Shown one piece after another: positions 53,185 through 62,163 of a DNA stretch of 64,000 nt. How positions within the stretch are numbered: the stretch's first letter is position 1; each line of letters opens with the position of its first letter. The stretch lies in NCBI RefSeq assembly GCF_000331105.1, contig NC_020054.1:1601698-1665697 (forward strand), in the 5' to 3' direction. A program made the translations under genes and the position numbers. The notes below the pieces were generated by a model. It had not been told where the DNA came from. It worked only from the letters and a program-made list of their open reading frames with translations, and searched no databases. The DNA is from Fibrella aestuarina BUZ 2. Its GTDB lineage: Bacteria; Bacteroidota; Bacteroidia; Cytophagales; Spirosomataceae.

Positions 53185-56100
53185 TCAGCCATTGCTCGAC
53201 GGCGTTTTCGCGCCTTGTGCATGCCCTTTCCGCTGGCGAGCCAATTGGGACTCATAGTAGCGAGCCAGAAAATGATAAACGACCATTTCCTGCTGGCGGT
53301 GCGCCGACGTAAATAGCCGGTTGAGCGTCATGTGCAGGTAGCTAGCCAGCAGCGACAGGAGGGAGGGGCCGGTAGGATTAGCGCCGCAAGCAGCACGGAT
53401 CTGGTCGACCAACGTACCCAACCCCGCCGATCGGTCGCTCAGGCTGGGTACGTTCGGATCGGCCAGCCTCTGTTCAATCAGGCGTTGCTGGGCCCGAAAG
53501 CGGTCGTTCAACTGCTTACGCAACGCCTGGTCGGCGTGGTGCTCGGCCAGAAACTGGGCTTGCAGGGTCTGGAGCAGACTGGTCCTGGTGGCCAGGTCAA
53601 CCGCGAAGTCGGTCAGTAGGGCATCGCAGCTTTGTAGGGCAAAGAGCCAGCGGTCGGCGGGGTCTGGCTGCTCGGCCAGGTACGTTAGCGCCGTTAGGCT
53701 ATCCGCCGAAAAAAGTTGCTCGCTCAACGCCATCGTTGCCGCCCCATACCGTTCCACTTCCCGCTCGTAGGTGTCGATCTGCACCCGATGCACAATGCCC
53801 GCCGTCAGATACGGCGCGAGGCGTTCATGCAACCGGTCGAGCAGAGGACCCGTGAAGCCAACCCGCTCGCTGTGAACCCGCAGCCGGAGGTGAAAATCGG
53901 GGTCGTAATAGCGGATGAAGAACCCGGCCGTGATCTGTTCGGTCTGGTACCATTCCTGCAACAGGGGCGTCACCACAGCCGCGAGTAGCTCGTCGGCATA
54001 GTAGGCACCTGTGTACAGTTTTACGTACAACCACGCACTGCCCGGCGCAAACGAGCGCGGTAGCAGTGGGGTAGCGGTCGCCTCAAGTGGCGCTTTTGGT
54101 GGGGTGGCCGTCACCGGCTGATACGAAATCGGCAGCACTAATTCTTGCACAAACCGTTGATCGCCGTCGGTCAGCCAACAGTGTTCGGGCGTGGCCAGCC
54201 ATTCGACCAGTCGCAGGGTAGTCAGCCGTTTGGCTTCGTCGAACAACGTCTGTTGCCCTACCGTCGACGACAGGTCAATGACCAATTCATTATCGCCCTG
54301 CGCCAGCGCAATCCAGCGGGGTGCATGCTGGTTCGTTTGCAGATGATGTGCCAGGTCGCCCGGCGTCGTCAGTGGGAGCGAGGCAACGGGCAGTGTCCAG
54401 TTGGCGCGGCAGAGTATGAGGTTTTTGAACGTGATACGGGGCAAAAACGCCTGCCCGTCCAGCAGGCCCCAGTGCCACCGAAGGGTCATGGTGGCGTGCT
54501 GATGCTGCAAATCGGCCAGAAACTGGTAGACGCTCAGCCCGTGCTGGTAATTGTGGGCATTGGACAGCCGCGGCACAACCGGGCGGTTATAGCGCCGGGA
54601 GCGCAGCCGCACCAGTCCGTCGGGGCCTACCGAAACCAGCAGATCGCTAGCTGGCAACTGTTGCTCCGGCCCCACCGATGCCCGGCTGATGTACGGAATC
54701 TCGTAGGGCCGAAACGCGGGCCGGATCAGGACATTGCCCAGCCGGTCGTCGGGCCAGTGTACAACCTCGGCAAACAGGGTGTCGGGTTCGTGCAGGGCTT
54801 CCTCTGCCAGACTGGCCTGAACGTGGGCTGTCAACTCAGGCGAATGAGCACAAAACCGGCCCAGCAAGTTGGCAGCAGACGGTCCCCCGGTGGCCAATAG
54901 ATTAAACTGAAAGTCCCCCTTATCGAGGTCGGCTTCTGAAGCACTCAACAGGTTGCCTGCTACGTAGGCACTGGCGGGTGGCGGTGTGGGCTTGGGTAGC
55001 GCAGCCAGTTCGTCCAGTGTCAACTCGACAGCCAGTTGCCCCGTACGCAGCGCCTGCGCCCATTTTTTCAGGGCCAGTTCGTCGAAAGCGCCCCACGTCA
55101 CCTGCCTGTCGGTGGGTGGTGCGGGGAACTGTAACCCATCAGTCAGGGGCGCATAAACGGTTTGGCTGCCCGCCGTGGTGCCGTAGCCCACGCCAAATTC
55201 GCCGTCCAGTGCTTCCAACAGGGGGATTTCGCGGCCATCGTACCGGTCCTGAAAACGCCGCACAAACGCCCGAAACGCCGGTATGGCGCGGGGTTGATTC
55301 AGGGGGAGCAACGTACCCAGCTGGTCGGTAATCGTCGAGACAACCCGCTCACTAAGCTGGTTGACCGTTGTCCGAATGAACAGATCCGTCTGGATCAGGT
55401 GCGTTGTCGTATTGGCGGACAGATAGGGCGCGAGCGCCTGCCGGACCTGCTCCTGTACGGCTGAGGCGGTCAGGTCTGAACGACTCAGTAGCTGCTCTAC
55501 CTGATTGAGCATCGCCACAATGGCTTCCGTACCGGTCAACGGAACCAGTTTAGCCCGCAGCAGGGGCAGCATAGCGCCCCCGGTTAGCTCGGGCTCCAAC
55601 TCACTAACAATCAGTTGGCTGTCGATCAGTTGCGCTACAACGTGTTGAGCCAGGTCGGGCGTGTGGCCATCGGCAACCAGCCAGTCCATGAGCTGCCCGA
55701 TCGTGCGCCCGCTGACGGCTTCATCGAGCAACGCCTGCAACGATGGCGAATGGCCAACGGCACTGACGAAATAGCGTCGTTGGGCGCCACTGTTGTCGCA
55801 CTCGATGTAGCGCAATTCATCGCCGATGGTATAGTGGCTGTTATTGGTAAAAAACCGGACCTGCTGCCGGATGGCTGGCTCAAGCAGCAGCTGTTGTACC
55901 AGCCGGGCAACGCAGTCCATGTCGAGCCGCCGAAAGAGGACCGCCCGTTGGGCAAGGGGTTGTAACCGTACCTGTGATAGGGCCAGGTCAACGGAACCCA
56001 CCGAACAGCCCGCCATCAGGCCGAAAGGCGTCGACCGGGTGCTGATCCGCAGCACGTAGTTGGTCAGTGGCCGAAGCAGGGAAGGCGGCAGGGGCCAACC

Positions 56101-56301
56101 GTGCTGGTCGAGGTGCAGCTGAATGCTGGTATGCAGGGCCGGCGACGACACAAAAAGGGCGTCGTTGAACCAGCGGTCGCGCCACAGCCGGGGCAAACAT
56201 ACCGACGGGTCGTGGTGGAGGTCGTCGACCGTGTTGATCGGCAGGGAAGGCGTGCGCAGCAAAAAATAGGATGCTGGCGTCAGCGCGGCGCGGGCAGTCA
56301 T
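53185..56301 (-). CDS. Full-length LanB-type lantibiotic dehydratase
   Basis: A 1038-residue class I dehydratase. LanB transfers glutamate from glutamyl-tRNA to Ser or Thr and then eliminates it to give dehydroalanine or dehydrobutyrine. The N-terminal glutamylation part has LRISTRSTPFGLMAGCSVG at residues about 84-102, a hallmark; the C-terminal SpaB_C elimination domain (about 750-1020) contains AWLYVKLYTGAYYADELL and FFIRYYDPDFHLRLRVH. In azole-containing thiopeptide or goadsporin loci these halves are two proteins; here they are one. No LanC is near, so lanthionine rings are not predicted. It is downstream of atpG, behind a terminator. Confidence 0.93.
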   Translation of the reverse strand: MTARAALTPASYFLLRTPSLPINTVDDLHHDPSVCLPRLWRDRWFNDALFVSSPALHTSIQLHLDQHGWPLPPSLLRPLTNYVLRISTRSTPFGLMAGCSVGSVDLALSQVRLQPLAQRAVLFRRLDMDCVARLVQQLLLEPAIRQQVRFFTNNSHYTIGDELRYIECDNSGAQRRYFVSAVGHSPSLQALLDEAVSGRTIGQLMDWLVADGHTPDLAQHVVAQLIDSQLIVSELEPELTGGAMLPLLRAKLVPLTGTEAIVAMLNQVEQLLSRSDLTASAVQEQVRQALAPYLSANTTTHLIQTDLFIRTTVNQLSERVVSTITDQLGTLLPLNQPRAIPAFRAFVRRFQDRYDGREIPLLEALDGEFGVGYGTTAGSQTVYAPLTDGLQFPAPPTDRQVTWGAFDELALKKWAQALRTGQLAVELTLDELAALPKPTPPPASAYVAGNLLSASEADLDKGDFQFNLLATGGPSAANLLGRFCAHSPELTAHVQASLAEEALHEPDTLFAEVVHWPDDRLGNVLIRPAFRPYEIPYISRASVGPEQQLPASDLLVSVGPDGLVRLRSRRYNRPVVPRLSNAHNYQHGLSVYQFLADLQHQHATMTLRWHWGLLDGQAFLPRITFKNLILCRANWTLPVASLPLTTPGDLAHHLQTNQHAPRWIALAQGDNELVIDLSSTVGQQTLFDEAKRLTTLRLVEWLATPEHCWLTDGDQRFVQELVLPISYQPVTATPPKAPLEATATPLLPRSFAPGSAWLYVKLYTGAYYADELLAAVVTPLLQEWYQTEQITAGFFIRYYDPDFHLRLRVHSERVGFTGPLLDRLHERLAPYLTAGIVHRVQIDTYEREVERYGAATMALSEQLFSADSLTALTYLAEQPDPADRWLFALQSCDALLTDFAVDLATRTSLLQTLQAQFLAEHHADQALRKQLNDRFRAQQRLIEQRLADPNVPSLSDRSAGLGTLVDQIRAACGANPTGPSLLSLLASYLHMTLNRLFTSAHRQQEMVVYHFLARYYESQLARQRKGHAQGAKTPSSNG

Positions 56302-56372
56302 GGAAGGGTAGTTACGGGCATACGCTACGGCGGGCGTAGCATGGATACGGAAGCTACCGCCAATTACGCAAA

Positions 56373-56402
56373 AAACCCGCTACCAAGGCTGGCAGCGGGT
56401 TT
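56373..56402 (-). terminator. Terminator between atpG and LanB
   Basis: The 9-bp arms AAACCCGCT and AGCGGGTTT around a 12-base loop, then a U-run on the - strand. It separates the ATP synthase operon from the LanB promoter. Confidence 0.8.
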
Positions 56403-56435
56403 CCGAATGTATATTGGTGTCGTACTAAATCAAAT

Positions 56436-57320
56436 TTACTCACTGGCAAGCGCTTCGGCTCCACCCACGATTTCGAGAATCTCTTTCGTAATGGCGGCCT
56501 GACGCGTACGGTTGTAAACGAGTTTCAGCTCTTTCAGCAGCTCACCGGCGTTTTCGGTGGCTTTGTCCATCGCTGTCATCCGCGCACCATGTTCCGAGGC
56601 GTTGGATTCCAGCACGGCTTTGTACAGCTGAATTTTTAATGTTTTTGGAATCAGTTCCGAAACGATTTGCTCTTCGTCGGGCTCAAACGTGTAATTCACG
56701 TTGGCCGTTACACCCGCGGGCGCAGGCGTCGGCACGATCGGCAACATTTGCTCCACGCGAATAACCTGCGTGGCTACGTTTTTGAATTCGTTGTAGACGA
56801 TCTCGACCACGTCGAACTGACCAGCCACGAACGCGTCCATCGCTTCTTCAGCCGCCTCGCGGACGGTCGAGAAGCTCAGTGAACCAAAGGTGTCAATGTG
56901 GTTGGTGTTGACGCTGAAACCCCGACGCTGCATGCCCTCACCACCTTTCTTGCCGATGGCCATGACCTTCACGTTGCCCCGGCGTGCCTGTTCGGCATAC
57001 CGCTCGTTGACGCGGGCCACGGCGGCTTTCACCACGTTGGTGTTGAACGCACCACAAAGACCCCGGTCCGACGTCACCAGAATCAGCAAGACGTTCTGGA
57101 TCGGACGTACCTGCTTGTAGGGGCTGTCGGCGGCGGCTTCGGCACCGGCCGATACCGTACCGAGCATTTCGCTCAATTTCTGGGCGTAAGGGCGCATCTG
57201 CGTAATCGCGTCCTGTGCTCGCCGCAGCTTGGCCGCCGCCACCATTTTCATGGCTTTAGTGATCTGCTGCGTCGAGTTGACCGACACAATCCGGTTGCGT
57301 ACTTCCTTTAAACTGGGCAT
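56436..57320 (-). CDS. atpG: ATP synthase F1 gamma subunit
   Basis: The gamma subunit is the rotating stalk of F1. The 294 residues begin with PSLKEVRNRIVSVNSTQQIT and KAMKMVAAAKLRRAQDA, have VTSDRGLCGAFNTNVVK near 85-100 and end with AMDKATENAGELLKELKL and NRTRQAAITKEILEIVGG: the two long helices that enter the alpha/beta ring. It follows atpA by 91 bp. The longer-than-bacterial spacing contains a large hairpin. The rest of the ATP synthase operon is not in the window. Confidence 0.96.
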   Translation of the reverse strand: MPSLKEVRNRIVSVNSTQQITKAMKMVAAAKLRRAQDAITQMRPYAQKLSEMLGTVSAGAEAAADSPYKQVRPIQNVLLILVTSDRGLCGAFNTNVVKAAVARVNERYAEQARRGNVKVMAIGKKGGEGMQRRGFSVNTNHIDTFGSLSFSTVREAAEEAMDAFVAGQFDVVEIVYNEFKNVATQVIRVEQMLPIVPTPAPAGVTANVNYTFEPDEEQIVSELIPKTLKIQLYKAVLESNASEHGARMTAMDKATENAGELLKELKLVYNRTRQAAITKEILEIVGGAEALASE

Positions 57321-57346
57321 GATTGGATAGTTTAAAGTTCACTATC

Positions 57347-57387
57347 CAAGGTTCAGGTTGACTTTCAGAAAGTCAACCTGAACCTTG
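57347..57387. repeat. 41-bp near-perfect palindrome between atpA and atpG
   Basis: The 20-bp arms CAAGGTTCAGGTTGACTTTC (57347-57366) and complement (57368-57387) with a single central A. A third, imperfect AAACCTTGAAC copy lies at 57394-57404. It lies inside an operon, so it is not a normal terminator; it could act as an mRNA processing or stability element. Confidence 0.75.
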
Positions 57388-57411
57388 AACTGTAAACCTT
57401 GAACGTGTTTC

Positions 57412-58986
57412 TTAATACCGCGCTGACAGGTCAGCAGCTACTTTACGGATGGCGGCAGTGGCCGTGTCGCTCAGGTTGCCCTTGCGGAGGTCGGTCAGCG
57501 CGTCGGCATGCTGCGATTCGAGCAACATGTTGAACTCCGATTCAAATGTCTTCACCTTGTCGACGGGTACTTTGTCGAGCAGGCCGTTTGTCGAGGCGTA
57601 GATGATGGCAACCTGCTGCTCAACCGGTACGGGTGAGTATTGCGGCTGCTTCAGCATCTCCTGGTTCCGGCGGCCCCGGTCGATTGTCAGCTTGGTCGAG
57701 GCGTCAAGGTCAGAACCGAACTTGGCAAACGCTTCCAGCTCGCGGAACTGCGCCTGATCGAGCTTCAGCGTACCCGCCACTTTCTTCATCGACTTGATCT
57801 GCGCGTTACCACCTACGCGTGATACCGAGATACCTACGTTAATGGCCGGGCGGATACCGGCGTTGAACAGGTTCGACTCCAGGAAGATCTGACCGTCGGT
57901 GATCGAGATTACGTTGGTCGGAATATAGGCTGATACGTCACCGGCCTGGGTTTCGATGATCGGCAGGGCCGTCAGTGAACCACCACCTTTCACCTTGTCT
58001 TTCAGGCTCGGGGGCAGGTCGTTCATGTTCCGGGCAATGTCGTCGTTGGCGTTTACCTTGGCGGCCCGCTCAAGCAGGCGGCTGTGCAGGTAGAATACGT
58101 CACCGGGGTAGGCTTCGCGGCCTGGCGGGCGACGCAGCAGCAGCGATACCTCCCGGTAAGCAACGGCCTGTTTTGACAGGTCATCGTATACCACGAGAGC
58201 GGGGCGGCCCGTGTCGCGGAAATACTCACCGATAGCGGCACCCGTAAACGGCGCGAAGAACTGCATCGGTGAGGGGTCAGAGGCGGCAGCGGCAACGATT
58301 ACGGTGTAATCCATCGCACCGGCTTTCCGCAGCGTCGCTTCGATCTGCTTGATCGTCGAGGCTTTCTGGCCGCAGGCTACGTAGATACAGTAAACGGGTT
58401 CGCCTTTCTCGTAAAATTCTTTCTGGTTGATGATCGTGTCGATGGCCACGGCGGTCTTACCCGTCTGGCGGTCACCGATGATCAGTTCGCGCTGACCCCG
58501 ACCGATGGGAATCATGGCGTCGATGGCCTTGATGCCCGTTTGCAGCGGCTCGTTTACCGGCTGGCGGTAGATAACGCCGGGTGCTTTCCGCTCGAGGGGC
58601 ATCGCGTAGGTTTCGCCCTGGATGGGGCCGTTACCGTCGATGGGCAGGCCAAGCGTGTTTACCACACGGCCCAGGATACCTTCGCCCACGTTGACGTAGG
58701 CAATCTGGTTGGTGCGCTTAACGGTGTCGCCTTCCTTTACTTCCGAGTAATCGCCGAGCAATACCGCACCGACGTTATCTTCTTCAAGGTTAAGAGCGAG
58801 CGCTTGCAAACCGTTGTTGAAGGCGAGCAACTCACCGGCCTGTACTTTCGACAAACCGTAGATACGCGCCACACCGTCGCCGATCTGCAGCACCGTACCC
58901 ACTTCTTCGAGTTCGGCTTCGGTTTGCGCCCCGGCAAGCTGGGCACGAAGGATAGCCGATACCTCATCGGGTCTTACGGACACCAT
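57412..58986 (-). CDS. atpA: ATP synthase F1 alpha subunit
   Basis: The 524-residue alpha subunit carries the non-catalytic nucleotide sites of F1. N-terminal [19 protein letters not shown], Walker [16 protein letters not shown] near 172, the [20 protein letters not shown] segment (in parts: [10 protein letters not shown] and [10 protein letters not shown]) and the C-terminal helical domain ([16 protein letters not shown]). Length and motifs are standard. Start ATG 58986. atpG follows on the same strand. Confidence 0.97.
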   Translation of the reverse strand: MVSVRPDEVSAILRAQLAGAQTEAELEEVGTVLQIGDGVARIYGLSKVQAGELLAFNNGLQALALNLEEDNVGAVLLGDYSEVKEGDTVKRTNQIAYVNVGEGILGRVVNTLGLPIDGNGPIQGETYAMPLERKAPGVIYRQPVNEPLQTGIKAIDAMIPIGRGQRELIIGDRQTGKTAVAIDTIINQKEFYEKGEPVYCIYVACGQKASTIKQIEATLRKAGAMDYTVIVAAAASDPSPMQFFAPFTGAAIGEYFRDTGRPALVVYDDLSKQAVAYREVSLLLRRPPGREAYPGDVFYLHSRLLERAAKVNANDDIARNMNDLPPSLKDKVKGGGSLTALPIIETQAGDVSAYIPTNVISITDGQIFLESNLFNAGIRPAINVGISVSRVGGNAQIKSMKKVAGTLKLDQAQFRELEAFAKFGSDLDASTKLTIDRGRRNQEMLKQPQYSPVPVEQQVAIIYASTNGLLDKVPVDKVKTFESEFNMLLESQHADALTDLRKGNLSDTATAAIRKVAADLSARY

Positions 58987-59246
58987 ATAGTCTGAGTAAT
59001 CGTTAGTTAGTGATCAATTTTCGGGCGCAAAGGTAAGGTTAAAATTTGATAAATCAGCGATTACGCCTCAACATTGAACGTGTTTATTAGACTTTTCTAA
59101 GAATTCGACCCGTAAAAAATGGACCGGGGCGTATGGCGAAAATTCCTGTCCAATTTCGGGTGGTTTGGTTACCATATTTTCGCGGGGTACTTTCCCTCTT
59201 AGTAACCCATTTAAGTATGCGTCACCTACCATCGTCCGGCCGCTCT

Positions 59247-59831
59247 ATGGTTCGTTTCCTCCTCCGCTGCTGGGTGGTCACGACCGGGCTGACGGGCCTC
59301 GCCAACCCGCTGTTGGCCCAGGCCACCGGGCCGGATCGTTACCGGGCCCGCGTGGTTACCACCGCCGGTCGGCGGTTCCACGGCGTGCTTGAGGATGTCG
59401 ATTCGTATGGGGTGTACCTGCGGCAGGCCACCTCGGCCCGCAACCAGTTTGACCAGGATGGCTACCTGCCGATCAGCACGATTCGGAAAGTGGTGGTGGT
59501 GCGTCGACAGAAGAAGCGGCTACAAGTGGCAGGGGCGGCTATTGGGGCGGCGGCGCTCGGGTTTGTGTCCTACGAAGCACTGAAGAAAAACCCACCCCGG
59601 TCAGATATTTCGTACGGCCTGACGCTCACCTTTTCGGCTGCCGCCGGGGCCGCTATCGGCTACGCGCTGGGCAGCGGGGCCAACGCCCTGTTCGATCAGG
59701 CCAATCGGCGCGTGTTTCGGCCTGCCTACCCCGGCGATTCAACGACGCTGATTCGCCAATTGCAACCCTTCTGCGAGCGCTACCGGCAGGAGTTGTTCGA
59801 CCGAAAACCAACCACCAACCAACCCGAATGA
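59247..59831 (+). CDS. Exported protein with glycine-zipper-like membrane segments
   Basis: About 194 residues from ATG 59247 (MVRFLLRCWVVTTG), giving a signal peptide ending near LLAQA; ATG 59217 is also possible. A beta domain with RARVVTTAGRRFHGVLEDVD and a predicted QDGYLPISTIRKVVVVRR strand resembles the small Sm/YbjQ-like 'GKLVGV' folds. Two Ala/Gly-rich helices follow (GAAIGAAALGFVSYEAL and AAGAAIGYALGSGANAL). No named family. It overlaps the GNAT gene by 4 bp (ATGA), so they form a coupled pair. Confidence 0.65.
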   Translation: MVRFLLRCWVVTTGLTGLANPLLAQATGPDRYRARVVTTAGRRFHGVLEDVDSYGVYLRQATSARNQFDQDGYLPISTIRKVVVVRRQKKRLQVAGAAIGAAALGFVSYEALKKNPPRSDISYGLTLTFSAAAGAAIGYALGSGANALFDQANRRVFRPAYPGDSTTLIRQLQPFCERYRQELFDRKPTTNQPE

Positions 59832-60301
59832 CAGCAGCAACGCCCGCTTCGCTACAGTATCGATTAGCAACCGAGGCCGATCTGGCCCACATTGTCGGTA
59901 TGCTCGCCGATGATCCGTTGGGGCAGCGGCGGGAAGCCTTCCAACTACCCTTGCCGGCAACGTACCTGGCGGCTTTTGAGCGGATTCGTACCGACCCGCA
60001 GCAGGAACTAACCGTTGTGGCCCAGGACGGCGTGATTGTGGGTACGTTCCAACTGAGCTTTATTCAGTACCTCACGTACCAGGGGGGCGTGCGGGCGCAG
60101 ATCGAAGCCGTACGGGTTCGGGCGGGGTATCGGGGACAAGGCATCGGCACGGCCATCTTTCGGTACGCGATCGAGCGAGCCACCAAACGGGGCGCCCATC
60201 TGCTCCAGTTGACGACCGACAAGCAACGCCCCGACGCCCGTCGCTTCTACGAGTCGCTGGGCTTTGTGGCCTCACATGAAGGCATGAAGCTGGCGTTATG
60301 A
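59828..60301 (+). CDS. GNAT-family acetyltransferase
   Basis: A 157-residue GNAT enzyme of the common 'YncA/PhnO-like' size. RLATEADLAHIVGMLADDPL starts the fold; acetyl-CoA motif A is VRAGYRGQGIGTAIFRYAIE (R-x-x-G-x-G/A) near 103-122; the C-terminal RPDARRFYESLGFVASHEG is motif B. Start overlaps the upstream stop. Substrate unknown. Confidence 0.85.
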   Translation: MTAATPASLQYRLATEADLAHIVGMLADDPLGQRREAFQLPLPATYLAAFERIRTDPQQELTVVAQDGVIVGTFQLSFIQYLTYQGGVRAQIEAVRVRAGYRGQGIGTAIFRYAIERATKRGAHLLQLTTDKQRPDARRFYESLGFVASHEGMKLAL

Positions 60302-60311
60302 CCCCGACGGA

Positions 60312-61493
60312 CTACTGCCGCAATTGCTGAAACCATTCCAGCGATCGGCGGATGGAGCTGACTTCGGCAACCACATGATACCCAGTTGGTAAGGTCACCA
60401 GGTTTACGTTTTTGGAGCCCCGTTGCTTAAGCGCCGCCGCCGTGTGCTCGGTCGTTAGAAAGGGAATAATGTCATCTTCCCGGCTGTGAATCAGGCGGGT
60501 AGGCGTCTGGGCCGTCCAGTTGGTCAGATCATCGTCAGCCAGGGCTTGGGCAAAGGCAGAGGTCGGGTTGCGGAGATCGGCTTTGAACGCATCGGTGCAG
60601 AGCGCGTCGAAACTGGTTTCGGTCGTCCAGGCGTTGTTCAGCGATTCAGTAATCTGTTCCGCGTAAGGCGATTTGAAATAATACGTAAGTGGCTTGTTGA
60701 GGCCATAAGTCCGGTTGTAGCTCAGTACCTGCCACGTATAAATGTAGTTGGCTACGCGGCCTATCGTTCGGTTGTGCGTGATGTACTCGAAAAACCCCGA
60801 CATATCGTAGGGCCCTGCTCCGCAGCTGGTACCTGCCAACGGAATGGCCGAGCTGTACTTCTCTTCAATCAGCTTTTGGGCGGATAGCGTGGCATAGCCT
60901 CCCTCCGAATAGCCAACCATGAACGTTTGGGGGGTATAGCTGATGCCTTTCTGCGCCAGGAACGCGTTGGCGGCCAGTAGCATGTCGACCGTTGCCTGGG
61001 CCAGCGTTTGTCGGTGTTCATACCGATGCGAAAACTTGTCGGCTACGCCATAGCCAATGTAATCGGGCGCTACCACGATATAGCCGTGAGTCGCAAAGTA
61101 AAGGCTGTAAGAAAAGCCCGGCTGTCCGTAGTTGGCACCCGAGGGCGCCTCTGTATTCGAGAAGGCCGTTGGGTGCTGGTAGCTCAGGATCGGGTAGGGT
61201 TTCTGGGGCGGGGTGGGCTGGCTGGGCACAAACACGATTCCGGAGGCATCAACGGCGCTGCCGTCTTCGAGCGTGGTCTGGTAAACGAGCCGGTAAATCG
61301 TAAGCCGGTAATCGGCGGGGGTGTATTCCAGCGAATCGTTTGTGGTTGTCAGTTGCCGCAACACAGCGTTACTGTAGTCGGCAAGCTGCGTTGCCGAGAC
61401 TAAAACGGGTTTGGGCTGGGGATCATCCGGTGTGCAGGCCACCAGAAAAAGTAAATACAGGCAAGCGCAAAAGGCAATAAACAGGTATCTCAT
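60312..61493 (-). CDS. Secreted alpha/beta hydrolase (LIP-type lipase-like)
   Basis: A 393-residue lipoprotein: MRYLFIAFCACLYLLFLVAC with the lipobox Cys at 20. The alpha/beta hydrolase nucleophile is in MVGYSEGGYATLSAQ (G-Y-S-E-G) near 215; Asp in LIHSREDDIIPF near 330-345; His in TLPTGYHVVAEVS near 370. The fold with YTPADYRLTIYRLVYQTTLE and the lid region 240-320 fit LIP-type lipases and esterases. Probably cleaves acyl esters outside the cell. Confidence 0.86.
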   Translation of the reverse strand: MRYLFIAFCACLYLLFLVACTPDDPQPKPVLVSATQLADYSNAVLRQLTTTNDSLEYTPADYRLTIYRLVYQTTLEDGSAVDASGIVFVPSQPTPPQKPYPILSYQHPTAFSNTEAPSGANYGQPGFSYSLYFATHGYIVVAPDYIGYGVADKFSHRYEHRQTLAQATVDMLLAANAFLAQKGISYTPQTFMVGYSEGGYATLSAQKLIEEKYSSAIPLAGTSCGAGPYDMSGFFEYITHNRTIGRVANYIYTWQVLSYNRTYGLNKPLTYYFKSPYAEQITESLNNAWTTETSFDALCTDAFKADLRNPTSAFAQALADDDLTNWTAQTPTRLIHSREDDIIPFLTTEHTAAALKQRGSKNVNLVTLPTGYHVVAEVSSIRRSLEWFQQLRQ

Positions 61494-61620
61494 GTAGCGT
61501 AGGTACGACTGCGGCGGTGGGCACGCAAACAGGCCAACCGGTTGGGTTAACCAACTAGCTAAGACGTAAACACGCTACTTAACGTCACGCTTGGGGCGGA
61601 CGCGTCTACCGACAATGCAA

Positions 61621-62040
61621 TCAATTCGCCGAATACTCCTGCTTGTATTTCACGGCCAGCCCTTCGAGCGAATAGCCGTTGGCAGTGGCGGTGGTATAAT
61701 ACTGGTACTTGACGTTGACGAGGGCGTCGGCGCCCAGCCGCTGTGCCTGCAACGTCAGCTTACCCATCAGCGCATCTTTGTCGAGCATCGTATTGCCGCG
61801 GTCGAGCATCCGGCCGCCGCGCACCCGCTGCTTGGCCTGCAGGGGCACCTCGTCGGAGATTGTCAGAAACTTCAATTCCTCGTAGGGGCGGGTAGGTTGC
61901 TGCTGTCCGTAAAACAATTCGACGGGGTATTTAGGGCCGGTAGAGATAGGAATGGCTGGCCGGAAACAGCTCGTCAGCAAGCAAAGTGATAGCCCTGTTA
62001 AGTAACCAATAAATCGTATCGAAAGAATTGGAAGTCTCAT
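61621..62040 (-). CDS. Small lipoprotein with YbjQ-like end
   Basis: A 139-residue lipoprotein: RFIGYLTGLSLCLLTSC gives a TSC lipobox near 25. The rest (ELKFLTISDEVPLQAKQRVR, LGADALVNVKYQYYTTATAN, YSLEGLAVKY) has the beta-alpha-beta look of YbjQ/heavy-metal-binding-like domains, with the common pattern 'A-x-x-LGADA-L/I-V-x-V-x-Y'. Function unknown. Confidence 0.68.
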   Translation of the reverse strand: MRLPILSIRFIGYLTGLSLCLLTSCFRPAIPISTGPKYPVELFYGQQQPTRPYEELKFLTISDEVPLQAKQRVRGGRMLDRGNTMLDKDALMGKLTLQAQRLGADALVNVKYQYYTTATANGYSLEGLAVKYKQEYSAN

Positions 62041-62163
62041 GAGAATGTGTTTGTTTGCTCTACAGTCGGGCGATTGAACTAAGTTAACCGATACCGACCT
62101 ACTATTGGTACCTACTACGCGCTATCCAACGAAGGTCAGACGAATTCGGCCTCTCTTATTCAC

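Noticed and set aside
53185..56301. Lanthionine-forming system
   Set aside because: LanB is present, but no LanC cyclase, LanT or LanA-like Ser/Thr/Cys spaced core was found in the window.
46857..56301. Classical thiopeptide cluster
   Set aside because: No stand-alone pyridine-forming SpaB_C protein and only one core Ser, so the [4+2] cyclisation of two dehydroalanines is not supported.
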